Origin: Euonymus europaeus
Taxonomy: Eukaryota > Streptophyta > Magnoliopsida > Celastrales > Celastraceae
Direction of reading: 5' to 3'
NCBI GenBank assembly: GCA_963580455.1
Contig: OY756958.1
Span: 19,356,501-19,420,500 of the forward strand
Length of the DNA stretch: 64,000 bases
Under the pieces are notes generated by a model. It did no database searches and was not told where the DNA came from. It saw nothing but the letters and a program-made list of their open reading frames with translations. Made by a program: the position numbers and the translations under genes. Position 1 is the stretch's first letter, and the number at the start of each line of letters is the position of its first letter. Shown piece after piece: positions 23,531 through 35,490 of the stretch.

Positions 23531-25662
23531 TGTAACACCCCAAACTTGTAGGTTAAATTATATTTTTTAGGAGCGTGTGAATTACCAAAAAATTGAAATT
23601 TAGTTAAATTTATTAAGAATTTTAGGAATTAGATGTATTAAGTAATTTAGTCATTGGACTAAAGTTTGTTAATGCTGAATGGGATGGCAGACTCGTAAAT
23701 AATGGTAAGGCAATTAGGGAATAAACAAATAAGTTGAGGGGCAGATGAGTCAAGCAGAAGAAAGATAATTGAAAATAAGAGCACGGAAATCGAGGCAAAC
23801 TGGGGTTAGCAAACTAGGGTTGCCGCAAGAAGAGGAGCGACGACGGAGGGCGTTTTTTCGGTGACGGTGTCGGTTTACTGCGAGAGAAGTACGGGAAGCA
23901 CGAGCAGGATACCCCGAATCCATTGGATTGATTTTCGGATTCATTGGAGCGCTGGGGAGCCGTCGACGGGGGAAGAAAGGTTGCGGCCACCGAAGCTTTG
24001 ACGATCGGATTCGCTCATATCCGGCGACGATACAGGTAACGGAGACCGGGTATGGACTCCCTGGACTAGTGTCTACCAGATGAGGCCAACGGTGGCCTTC
24101 ACCGCGCAGTTTCAGGCAGTGACCCGTAAAATGACTCGTACGGGTCTGTCACCGGGAAAGGGGAGAGCAGAACCGGGTCAGGCCGACCCAGTTGGGTTGG
24201 GCAGACCCGGTTCAGGTTAAATTAATTATTACATTATTTATTTATTTAATTAACAAAATATCGTATTAATTGGAATTACAGGAATTTATTATTAGGTGTT
24301 ACTAGAAGTAAGGAGGGGTTTTCGGGGCAGCGTATCGGTAAGTAATACTCACCTGTGTCACGGAATTAAATGTTCGGTGAATTGTTAATTTATAATTCAT
24401 GTATTCATGTATATATATATATAGACATGTTTGAATGATTGAGTTATTTGATGAGATTATTATTACTATAATATTATTTGTAATGAATATGTGTGGTATT
24501 TGAGACTCAATTAATTGGGATATTATGGGTATTATGTTAGTATGATTGAGTGATTTTAATGAGACCGTTATTGTTATAATATAGTTTTTATTGAATATGT
24601 TGCTACTTAAGATTGAATTGGTTGTGATGTTAGAGTATCGTGAATTGTGAACTACTAGGTGATGATATGTATACAGGTCAGGTGAAATGGTTGAATGGTC
24701 GTTAAATGGAATTTGATTTGCCAATGTGATATTGATATAATATTTTGTGTGATGGGTTTTAATTATATGAGACTGATATGATGATGGTGTTGATATTATT
24801 AGAAGTGACTCATTATTTATGATTTATTGAGGCATTAAATACTGTTCATAAGCATGATGCATTACATTACATGAAAATGGAAATTTTCAATTTAATGAGA
24901 GGATGTTTTTATGAACCGGGTATAACTGCTACAGGGAGGGTGTACTGAAAGGTTAAGGTTGAGGTTTACTGGAAATGGAAATGAAAATGAAAATAGAAAC
25001 GGTTTTTGACTGGAAAGTGTTCTTTGGTGGAACACTTAATTAAGGAAAAATCCCGACCGGTTGCTCTGTAGCAGTTTACCTAGGTTAGGGGCCCGAGTAC
25101 TGGAAAAATGATTTAAATGGCTGACTGTTTTATAATAGTGATGTTCACGTGCATTCATGCATAGGTATTGCTTACTGGGCTTTAGCTCACTATGTTCCGT
25201 GATGCAGGTAATAAATTCTTGGAGGATTAAGCTGACCTAGCTGTTGATGGCGTGACCGCGAATCCATGAAAAGGATGCTCATGTACTAAAGTTAGGTTGT
25301 GTTAGTCCATGATAGGATTAATAACTATATTTAAGGTTTGCAGTTATTACTAGTATTTCTTATTATCGCGAATAAACAAAAGTTCGTAACACGAGAACAA
25401 GAAGTACGTATTATACGTCAAGGTTGTAATTACCGTTATGAAATGCTGATTGATAGATGCTCATTGAGAATAGAGAGATTAATAATTGAGTTATGTAATG
25501 ATAAAGGTACATGATGTTACTAAATTTTATTCTAGCCGCAATTGAGTTTGTTTTCTTTGAATATTAAGAGATTGATGTAGATGATGGATATAAGTATTTA
25601 ATGTAGGTAACGTTTCGGACCACGAGCCCGAGAATTAGGGTTTCATAGGTCGGGGCATTACA
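23531..25662 (+). repeat. 5' LTR of the LARD-like element (2132 bp)
   Basis: Begins TGTAACACCCCAAACTTG and ends GGGGCATTACA. It has a 21-bp duplication near 23925 (ATTGGATTGATTTTCGGATT region) that is absent from the other LTR, and a TA microsatellite at about 24412. Confidence 0.92.
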
Positions 25663-25664
25663 GT

Positions 25665-25676
25665 TGGTATCAGAGG
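25665..25676 (+). promoter_or_regulatory. Primer-binding site, tRNA-Met type
   Basis: TTGGTATCAGAGG directly after the LTR matches the plant initiator tRNA-Met primer site TGGTATCAGAGC except at the last base. It fixes the element as plus-strand. Confidence 0.9.
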
Positions 25677-28600
25677 ACAACGGCTTTTAGAACAAGATAA
25701 GTAATAAGACATAGATAAGTGAATGGACGTTTAGTGAAGTTACATGAGCATCATGGATCGACACAACCATCAACAAGTAAGTAATTTTACTATCAACTAT
25801 GTTGCTGTGAATGTATAATTGTTTGTCGCTATGACTATTCTTGTGGTGTAAAATATGTGAATACCTAATTAAGATGATTGTGTGAATAATTGTGGAAATC
25901 TTGAACTGGAATGAGATGTAATAATGTTTATTATGTGTTGATGTGAATATGGTATTCATTTTGATTATGTCTAGAAGATTGATGTATATATATATGTGTG
26001 TGTGTGTGTGTGGGAATATTGATGTTTAGAAATTATACGAGTTGGAGGGGAGGACATTTGATATTTAAATAAGGTGAATCTAAGAGCTGAATTTTATAAA
26101 TAGATACTCCTAATCCTATCATAGTCTACGAAATTAATGAAAATAAAAAAAAAAGAAAAAAAAATATTAGTGTTGATAATATATGTTTTTAGAGTGTATG
26201 TACATTTACATGTAAGACATATTTAATTGAGTACAATGTTATGAGTGTTAATACTGAAAAGAATAGTGGATAATATTAGGGTAATGGAGCGCTGTAATTC
26301 ATCAATAATGTACATGAGAGAATGTTTTGATAGATGATATTTTAGCATAGATGAAAGGTAAGCATTGCATTGTGGGTAGTGATTAATTAATCATTTTATG
26401 AATTTTTGTGTTTATATTTGTATTGAAAAATTTAATTAGATAGGCACGTCTTTTTATTCAGATATCATATATGTATACCTAAAATATATCAGTATATACG
26501 TGTATACTGAAAATAAGTTAAACAATCGAAATAATCGCATAAGGAGCAATTAATAGGTACTATATGGTGAGAATATTGAAGAAACCAGACTCTATGTATA
26601 ATACATATGTGAAAGCACAATAGTGACACCAAACGAATTAAGCACTGCATGGTTAGCTGAGGAGGTAGTACAAATAAATATTTTAAAATTGACTGAAGGT
26701 GATAGTAAGTATTAGGGTATATAACAGTTGTATTTATGAACGAATTATGATCAATAAAATTAAATAATAGTGTTATGCGACAAGGAGTAGGTTTTCGAGG
26801 GTTTAGAAAATAAATCGAATATCTAATTTAATATGTTATCGGGGTATGGACATTAATTTCGAAATTCAAATAAAAGTAAAGTCATTATTGAGATTATGAT
26901 AACTGATGTTTGACTACGATATTTATTGCGATTGTTGATCCGTCGTTTTAATTAATTAATTTTACTTAGGAATTTATAACTTGGTTGAAGTCATTGAAGT
27001 TGTTGTATACTAAATGAATGTTCTTTTATATGAGATTGTTAGGCCTAGTGGTGGGGGTAGATGTTTTATTGTATATTTCATCTTAATATTGTCATAGTGT
27101 TGATTTAATGGTCCAAATGTGCATGTAAATGCGTGTGAACATTGTTGTTTATGAATAAATTACTGCTATATATATAGATAAAGTCATTGTACTCACGGTA
27201 CCAAATTTTGGGTATATAGCGATATTAAATAGTTTGGTAACGATCTAGCTTGGTGGAGAAAATAATAATAAATGAACTATGGTGAAGTCATGGGTTGGAG
27301 TATATAAACTAATATTCATAGTTTTATTATGGTTGATGGATTAGTAAAGTTATAACTTTGATAGTCATTGATAGGAAAAACCTCTAATAGGTTTGGTTTG
27401 AGGTTGAGAGGTTTGATAAGTTTATATAGGGTTGATATGTGGATGGATCCGTATATAATATGAAGAAAGGTAAGATATGAGTATAGCTGGGTGGATCCAC
27501 AATATTATTGAATATAAAGTTTCTCAAGTCTAGATGAACTAGTTGACATTATAAAGGAATATAAGGTAATGGAGGTATTAGTAAAGGTACGCGATAACAC
27601 TAGAGTATATCAATGTTGACGCAAATAAAAAGTGAGTGCTTTGTAATATATATTAATTAATTATTATATGAATTATTGAGAGTATATTTATACCGGAATG
27701 CTAATAAATATACGATAAAATTATGATCAAATTACATATAGAGGCGCCCTGAAGTTATAGGTATATATACATGTACATAGGAAAAAGGCTGCATTAGCAT
27801 AAAACAAAGGTACATGGAGTGGTTTGTTGTACTGTATAAAGGACCACCATACACGTAGAATACTTAACGAAAAGTACAATTGCGGTACCAATGGTTTAGA
27901 AAAGAAATCAATTAGAGGTGAACGTGGTTGGAGTAAATACCATGAATATCGATAGAAGGCCTATATTACATGTAGTAAGCAACAACGTGATTTCGGGGTA
28001 TTAATAGAATGTGATACTAATATTGGTATATGGCTAGAGGTTTCATTAAATAAGAACTCGTTGGGGATTGTAATTTGATTTCTATTTTTGTATACAAGTT
28101 GAAATGTAGTGCTAGAGGTGACTGGTGGAAGTTTTCATCTAAGAACCAATGATTTAAGCAATAATGGGCAATTATTGAACTTAAGGGCATTGAATTTAAT
28201 TTCAGATGAGTAATCAATACCTTGGATAAAATTGAGATGTTGATGGAACCTTTGAGGAATTGGAGATAAAATTTGGAATTCAGTTAAGAAACGAATAGAA
28301 GGCTCGAGATACGTGAACTTATTAGTTTATATAGATGTTGATACGATAGGTAGTAAGTTGCTAAATAGAGATAATAACTAAATGTCCGAATGAGAAATAT
28401 GAATGGACTTCCAATATGTTGGTACTAGGATAATTAAAATACAACATGAGACAAAATGCAACAATAAGTGGAACATTGGATTGATACATAAGCAATGGAA
28501 CAAGGATAGACTATAACATGGAACAACATGGAACAATGGATAGACTATAAGGTTATATAATATGGTATTGGTAGAGACGTTTATGACATCTACGTATTTC

Positions 28601-28731
28601 ATGCATTGGCCGAGAGCAAGTTTATTAGTATTTGTATTATCTATATTAAAGTTATTTAATTTAATGGGAGAAATGAGAATCAATAACTTCAAGTTGATTT
28701 CATAGCCAAATTTCGAGGTCGAAATTTTTAT
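25677..28731 (+). other. Non-coding interior of the LARD-like element
   Basis: About 3.05 kb, strongly AT-rich, with stops in every frame and no protease, RT or integrase motif. A TA/TG microsatellite lies at about 25986-26012. The final bases before the PPT (TTTCGAGGTCGAAATTTTTA) resemble the 3' end of gypsy pol and suggest descent from a gypsy element. Confidence 0.75.
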
Positions 28732-28743
28732 AAGGAGGGAAGA
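28732..28743 (+). other. Polypurine tract
   Basis: AAGGAGGGAAGA one base before the right LTR, where plus-strand DNA synthesis is primed. Confidence 0.85.
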
Positions 28744-28744
28744 C

Positions 28745-30859
28745 TGTAACACCCCAAACTTGTAGGTTAAATTATATTTTTTAGGAGCGTGTGAATTACC
28801 AAAAAATTGAAATTTAGTTAAATTTATTAAGAATTTTAGGAATTAGATGTATTAAGTAATTTAGTCATTGGACTAAAGTTTGTTAATGCTGAATGGGATG
28901 GCAGACTCGTAAATAATGGTAAGGCAATTAGGGAATAAACAAATAAGTTGAGGGGCAGATGAGTCAAGCAGAAGAAAGATAATTGAAAATAAGAGCACGG
29001 AAATCAAGGCAAACTGGGGTTAGCAAACTAGGGTTGCCGCAAGAAGAGGAGCGGCGACGGAGGGCGTTTTTCCGATGACGGTGCCGGTTTACTGCGAGAG
29101 AAGTACGGGAAGCACGAGCAGGATACCCCGAATCCATTGGAGCGCTGGGGAGCCGTCGACGGGGGAAAAAAGGTTGCGGCCACCGAAGCTTTGACGATCG
29201 GATTCGCTCATATCCGGCGACGATACAGGTAACGGAGACCGGGTATGGACTCCCTGGACTAGTGTCTACCAGATGAGGCCAACGGTGGCCTTCACCGAGC
29301 AGTTTCAGTCGGTGACCCGCAAAATGACTCGTACGGGTCTGTCACCGGGAAAGGGGAGAGCAGAACTGGGTCAGGCCGACCCGGTTAGGTTGGGCAGACC
29401 CGGTTCAGGTTAAATTAATTATTACATTATTTATTTATTTAATTAACAAAATATCGTATTAATTGGAATTACAGGAATTTATTATTAGGTGTTACTAGAA
29501 GTAAGGAGGGGTTTTCGGGGCAGCGTATCGGTAAGTAATACTCACCTGTGTCACGGAATTAAATGTTCGGTGAATTGTTAATTTATAATTCATGTATTCA
29601 TGTATATATATATATATATAGACATGTTTGAATGATTGAGTTATTTGATGAGATTATTATTACTATAATATTATTTGTAATGAATATGTGTGGTATTTGA
29701 GACTCAATTAATTGGGATGTTATGGGTATTATGTTAGTATGATTGAGTGATTTTAATGAGACCGTTATTGTTATAATATAGTTTGTATTGAATATGTTGC
29801 TACTTAAGATTGAATTGGTTGTGATGTTTGAGTATCGTGAATTGTGAACTACTAGGTGATGATATGTATACAGGTCAGGTGAAATGGTTGAATGGTCGTT
29901 AAATGGAATTTGATTTGCCAATGTGATATTGATATAATATTTTGTGTGATGGGTTTTAATTATGTGAGACTGATATGATGATGGTGTTGATATTATTAGA
30001 AGTGACTCATTATTTATGATTTATTGAGGCATTAAATACTGTTCATAAGCATGATGCATTACATTACATGAAAATGGAAATTTTCAATTTAATGAGAGGA
30101 TGTTTTTATGAACCGGGTATAACTGCTACATGGAGGGTGTACTGAAAGGTTAAGGTTGAGGTTTACTGGAAATGGAAATGAAAATGAAAATAGAAACGGT
30201 TTTTGACTGGAAAGTGTTCTTTGGTGGAACACTTAATTAAGGAAAAATCCCAACCGGTTGCTCTATAGCAGTTTACCTAGGTTAGGGGCCCGAGTACTGG
30301 AAAAATGATTTAAATAGCTGACTGTTTTATAATAGTGATGTTCACGTGCATTCATTCATAGGTATTGCTTACTGGGCTTTAGCTCACTATGTTCCGTGAT
30401 GCAGGTAATAAATTCTTGGAGGATTAAGCTGACCTAGCTGTTGATGGCGTGACCGCGAATCCATGGAAAAGATGCTCATGTACTAAAGTTAGGTTGTGTT
30501 AGTCCATGATAGGATTAATAACTATATTTAAGGTTTGCAGTTATTACTAGTATTTCTTATTATCGCGAATAAACAAAAGTTCGTAACACGAGAACAAGAA
30601 GTACGTATTATACGTCAATGTTGTAATTACCGTTATGGAATGCTGATTGATAGATGCTCATTGAGAATAGAGAGATTAATAATTGAGTTATGTAATGATA
30701 AAGGTACATGATGTTACTAAATTTTATTCTAGCCGCAATTGAGTTTGTTTTCTCTGAATATTAAGAGATTGGTGTAGATGATGGATATAAGTATTTAATG
30801 TAGGTAACGTTTCGGACCACGAGCCCGAGAATTAGGGTTTCATAGGTCGGGGCGTTACA
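28745..30859 (+). repeat. 3' LTR of the LARD-like element (2115 bp)
   Basis: Same ends as the left LTR. The length difference of 17 bp is fully explained by a 21-bp loss and a 4-bp gain in the TA microsatellite. It is followed by GTTGGTA, which repeats the first bases after the left LTR before the sequence changes. Confidence 0.92.
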
Positions 30860-30863
30860 GTTG

Positions 30864-32263
30864 GTACATAGTATATTTTTTATTATTATTTTAGGTCATT
30901 TTGAACTCTGATACAATAATAGTATTATTTATCGATTGATGCTATTAGTGATATTAGTATTGTCATAGTATTATCATATTATTTGATACTGCCATATGAT
31001 GTAGTATTGTCATATATTTATTTTTTCCCTATTAAAAATAAGTGGACAACAATGTTTATCATTTTCAAGTTCTGCAGCAATTGCATTATCAATAGCAGTA
31101 TCAAAATGCGAAATAGTATGAACATCATTAACAGTATCGTTACCAATAACAATTCCAAGTTTTGCAACAATACAATTATCAACAACAGTACCAAATTTAG
31201 AAACGGTATCAACATCATTAATAATATCATTGTCAGTAATAGTGTCAAGTTTTGAAACAAATGACATTTCAAACAACAGTATCAAAAAGAAAAATAGTAC
31301 CTACATAATTAACAGTATCATTATCAACAACACTTTCAAGTTTTGCAACAATATCATTATCAACAATATTATCAACAATTAGATTGTGATACTGTTTCAT
31401 GTGTTGTAATATTGGTTTGGGTTGTGATACTGTCATGTATTGTGATACTATCATGTTTGTCATTTTTTTATTTTGACAATATCATGTAAGCCAACAATAT
31501 CAATTTTCAAACAGTATCATATAAGTTGATAGTATCAATGACATTAACATATAATATTACACTATCAAATGAAAGTCACATATTCGACATACTGTCTTAT
31601 CCACTTTCTTCTCCAAAATGCAGTTGATTAATTTTCAAAATAGAACTATCGTCACTATCATCTTTAGTATGTCTGTGTAACATTCAAAATAACATCACAA
31701 GATCAAACACCAAAACTTAAAAGAGTATGACAACACCAAACACTACCAAATATATTTCACACCAAAACGCATGATAATATTGCTAACTTGAAAGTTTTGT
31801 TGATAATGATAGTGTTAATTATGTAGGTACTATTTTTCTTTTTGATACCGTCGTTAGAAATGTCATTTGTTTCAAAACTTGACACTATTACTGATAATGA
31901 TATTATTAATGATGTTGATACCGTTTCTAAATTTGGTACTGTTGTTGATAATTGTATTGTTGCAAAACTTGGAATTGTTATTGACAACGATACTGTTAAT
32001 GATGTTCATACTATTTCGCATTTTGATACTGCTATTGATAATGAAATTGCTGCACAACTTGAAAATGATAAACATTGTTGTCCAGTTATTTTTAATAGGG
32101 AAAAAATAAATATATGACAATACTACATCATATGGCAGTATCAAATAATATGATAATACTATGACAATACTAATATATCTAATAGCATCAATCGATAAAT
32201 AATACTATTATTGTATCATAGTTCAAAATGACCTAAAATAATAAAAAAAATACACTATGTACA
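30864..32263. repeat. Large inverted repeat (fold-back), arms about 495 bp
   Basis: Left arm 30864-31358 and right arm 31769-32263 are reverse complements with a few percent mismatch, separated by about 410 bp. Both start with GTACATAGT on their outer side. The sequence is full of variants of ACAGTATCA / TGATACTGT. The mirrored open frames in the two arms show that these frames are not genes. A transcript would fold into a long hairpin. The right arm's outer sequence continues past 32263, while the left arm is cut by the LTR junction, so the element is truncated on the left. Confidence 0.85.
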
Positions 32264-33107
32264 TGCTAGTACCTATTAGCACGACAGTATCAACTTAAAT
32301 AGGTAACATCCCTCTTATTCTCTAAAATGAAGTTCACTTTCCAAAATGAAATTATTTTCAGATGATCTTCGTCATAACTGTATATAAAACATTAGAAATA
32401 GTTAAGAAAAAAAATGACAGTATCAAGTAGACAGTACTAACACATTTTAACAATAAGGAGCTAATACCAGCAATTACAAAAAAATTCACACTCCAACAAC
32501 AAACAAATATCGAGATTACAGACAGTATCAATAATTTTAAAGAATTCACAGACAGTATCAAATTCATTAACAAACAAAAAATTCACTGACAGTATCGAAA
32601 TCACAGACAGTATCGACCGTATTTTCAAACAAGAAACATGACAGTACCAACTAGAGATCTTGCAAAAAACACACAGATCTTGAAAAAACTAAGTTTTCGG
32701 AAGAAAAACCTCGAAGATCTTCAAAAAATAACTATAGATCTTGAAAAAAATGAGGAAATCTTGAAAAATAACTACAAATCTAGAGAGAGAGAGATATATT
32801 CTACAAAAATAGGAACTTACCGGTTCATTTTTGCCGGAAAATGGTAGGAAATCTGTGGTTTTAGTGAGAGAAAGTTGAGAGAGAAGAAACGTGAAAGAAA
32901 TGAGAGTGGAGAAGAGAGAGAGAAAATATCTACCAAATTTTTGAAAGAGAGAAGAGAAAACAAGGGCATTTTTGCCATTTTAAAAAAAATTATTTCAAAC
33001 TTTACATTGGTAATCGTGAAAGGTATGTTTTTTTGATAAAAAAATTTACCATGTGACTTTTTGGTGAAACATGTCACCTAAAGTGACTAAATGATAATAA
33101 ACCCTTA
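32264..33107. other. Probable remainder of the fold-back element
   Basis: ACAGTATC words continue to about 32645. Then a degenerate series of AGATCTTGAAAAA units (32656-32790) follows, then a GAGAGAAG purine tract (32868-32960). The end (TTTAGTCACTT read in reverse from about 33095) looks like the outer end of a MULE-type TIR, with no partner found. No protein gene. Confidence 0.4.
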
Positions 33108-34229
33108 ATATAAACCGATCTGGCCCATTTGCTTTGAAAAGGATCCTACATCAAATCCATTAGGCATAACACCAAAAACCTTCTATTTTTGATTGCCTTC
33201 GCAGATGGGCTTTTCTTTATTCGTATGGACAGTGGATGAGCCACGTGGGGACCAGGGGCCTGGGTCCTCCTGATTTATATTTGTGAGGTGTTTTATGTAT
33301 ATCTTTATTATATATAAAAAATTACATGTATTGTGTTTTTTCCAGAGGTGTGATGACATAGAATTTTGTAATTAATTATAGTGCCTTTGTCATGGCATAG
33401 CTTTCATACTTGTTATATAATTTAAGTATGTTGTTACAAATTTTCAATTTTTTTAAACTGATATGAAAAATATTTGATTAAAAGATCGAATTCTAAATCA
33501 TCGACTACTTGTAGAGATAATCATCTTAAGAAAGATCGATAAAAAATAGATTTAAATGATTCAGAAATTAATCCAGGTTTAAGAAAAAAATCTCAAGCTA
33601 TCATCCTAATGAACAGGATAAAATTCATTGGCATGTATGCTTAAAGGTCTCACCCAAGTAAAGATAGAGATGTTTCCAAGAAAAAATCGGGTACGCAACG
33701 CCTAAACCCTATCAATTTTTAGACCCTCATATAAATTCTTGATTAGAAGCCAAATTCTTGAGATTGTTGCCATGCAAAAGTCCTAACTAGCCAACCCCAC
33801 GGTCCAAATTCAAGTATTTAACATCCTAGGTACATAAAATAATACATCACTAACCAAAATATGATGCCAAAAGATGTAGAAATATTTTATATTTTAATTT
33901 TCAAAATTGGATGAAGTGGAATCAAAATCAAACAACGTTAGTTTAATCCAAGAAGAAAATGAATATCATTGTGGTGAATAAATGTTCTTGGAGCAAAACA
34001 CGTGATCAAGAATTTTGTTCTTCGTGTACCTGAAGGTAAAGGTGATTAGCAAGTCTATCAGTTATCATGGATCATGAAGAATTTTCATCTTGATTGGATT
34101 GTCAGACTGATGACAAGTGTCATGGTGATTTTATTTCTCTACGATCATAAACAGAAGACTACAATTGCTGCAGCAAGTCACATGCACTGAAGAAAACAAA
34201 AGGAGAGGAAAAAAAAAATCCCTTGCATT
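33108..34229. other. Intergenic, nothing recognised
   Basis: AT-rich, stops in all frames, no repeats long enough to name. It runs up to the left target duplication of the Tat gypsy element. Confidence 0.6.
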
Positions 34230-34234
34230 GTTTG

Positions 34235-34919
34235 TGTAAACCCAAAAATCTACAATCAAAGAGGTATCGATCTAGGCATTCGACAATCCGATCAATTGCA
34301 CACTGCCGTACTGAAGAAAGTTTGTAGTGAGAGAAGCAGAGACTTTTAGAGAGAGAAATGGAATAAGAGAAAATGACCAGAGAGTTTAGAATCTTGGACT
34401 ACTCATATTTATAGGATTTCGGGTCACGTGCATGGCACGTGACTCATGTGAGCTGTCAAGCTCTTAGCTATTATTGGGCCGTTTTGGGCCTCTACCGTAT
34501 GCATTGGATGAGATTACACTCATGGTCTAACATATGGGCTTCATGCGCCTTGGTGGGCTTAATGAACCTTGGTGGGCTTACCTGTTTATCAAGTAGATGG
34601 GCCTTTTAATAACAAAAGTCAATGGGCCTCCCGACATGGGCTCACAAGCCTTTGATGTCGTACGGGCACTCATGCCTGACATGGGCTCACAAGCCTTGGA
34701 TGTCGTACGGGCACTCATGCCTGACATGGGCTCACAAGCCTTTGATGTCATACGGGCACTCATGCCTGACATGGGCTCACAAGCCTTGGATGTCATACGG
34801 GCACTCATGCCTGACATGGGCTCACAAGCCTTGGATGTCGTACGGGCACTCATGCCTGACATGGGCTCACAAGCCTTGGATGTCGTACGGCAAATGTATG
34901 ACGGTTTTTTGCCCATACA
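34235..34919 (-). repeat. 3' LTR of the Tat element (685 bp)
   Basis: Plus-strand view TGTAAACCC...CCCATACA. It contains six copies of the 45-bp unit, against sixteen in the other LTR. Confidence 0.92.
34633..34902 (-). repeat. 45-bp minisatellite, 6 copies, in the 3' LTR
   Basis: Units start with GACATGGGCTCACAAGCC at 34633, 34678, 34723, 34768, 34813 and 34858. They differ at only a few sites (GCCTTTGAT or GCCTTGGAT; GTCGTACG or GTCATACG). A 45-bp unit equals 15 codons, so all frames stay open and give repeated peptides that are not genes. Confidence 0.95.
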
Positions 34920-34936
34920 GTTTGTCCCCCACTCTT
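34920..34936 (-). other. Polypurine tract of the Tat element
   Basis: AAGAGTGGGGGACAAAC on the minus strand directly before the 3' LTR start TGTATGGGC. Confidence 0.85.
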
Positions 34937-35490
34937 GAAGCCAAGTAACTTGGCTTGAAGAGTAAAATGACGTACAATAGTGTATCATAATTGTCGAGCG
35001 ACACAAATTATCACTATCGGTTCCGCACCTCCATTCGAGTAATAGCTGATATAACACCGTCGCACGAGATAATAGTGTCAAACTGCAGCTAGAGGTTGCC
35101 GAACCAAGGAAGTCGAAGAAGCGGGGCCATGTAAGGAAGGAAGGGTTCGAGTTTTCCTTCCCAGAGTGGACATCTGCCTTTGGAGACATTGATGAGTTTG
35201 CCTCTGTGTCGAGCGACATGATATTTCCTCAAGATAAACATAGATTTGAAAAAGCCACTCCTGAGAGTGTTGGTAATTTTGCTGCTCAAAACCTTTATCA
35301 GGTATGTCTGTACGGCTCGATCCATATTTGATTGTCGCTCGACCCTTGAGGTTGCACATTTCATTCGTTGCTATTTTGCGAGCGTACGAGCTATGAAGTC
35401 CGTAATCGTATACGTCATACAGTAGAAAAGTACTCTAAAGAATATGATTTTGTCAAACGGCGAGGAAATCTTATTCAATACAGAGAACAA
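34937..35490 (-). other. 3' untranslated part of the Tat element
   Basis: About 550 bp between the end of the integrase frame and the polypurine tract. Open frames of about 90 codons exist on both strands but show no known motif. Confidence 0.55.

Larger units (their letters stand above)
23531..30859 (+). mobile_element. LARD-like LTR retrotransposon, non-coding
   Basis: Two direct LTRs (23531-25662 and 28745-30859) start TGTAACACCCC and end TTACA. A primer-binding site for initiator tRNA-Met (TGGTATCAGAG) follows the left LTR after 2 bases. A polypurine tract (AAGGAGGGAAGA) precedes the right LTR. The 3.1 kb interior encodes no gag or pol that I can see, so this is a large retrotransposon derivative moved in trans, probably by a gypsy element. 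By eye the LTRs differ by about 29 substitutions (about 1.4 percent), a 21-bp and a 4-bp indel. Flanks TGTAA and GTTGG do not form a target duplication. Confidence 0.85.

Noticed and set aside
24302..29921. Two similar frames (140 and 107 codons) on the minus strand
   Set aside because: They are the same stretch of the two LARD LTRs, AT-rich and antisense to the element; not genes.
31010..32144. Pairs of nearly identical 80-90 codon frames on opposite strands
   Set aside because: They mirror each other because the region is an inverted repeat; amino-acid content is only repeated Asn, Ile, Asp and Val from ACAGTATCA words.
34597..34948. Direct-repeat array with 45-bp spacing as a possible CRISPR
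   Set aside because: Plant nuclear LTR context; units are contiguous with no unique spacers, so it is a minisatellite.
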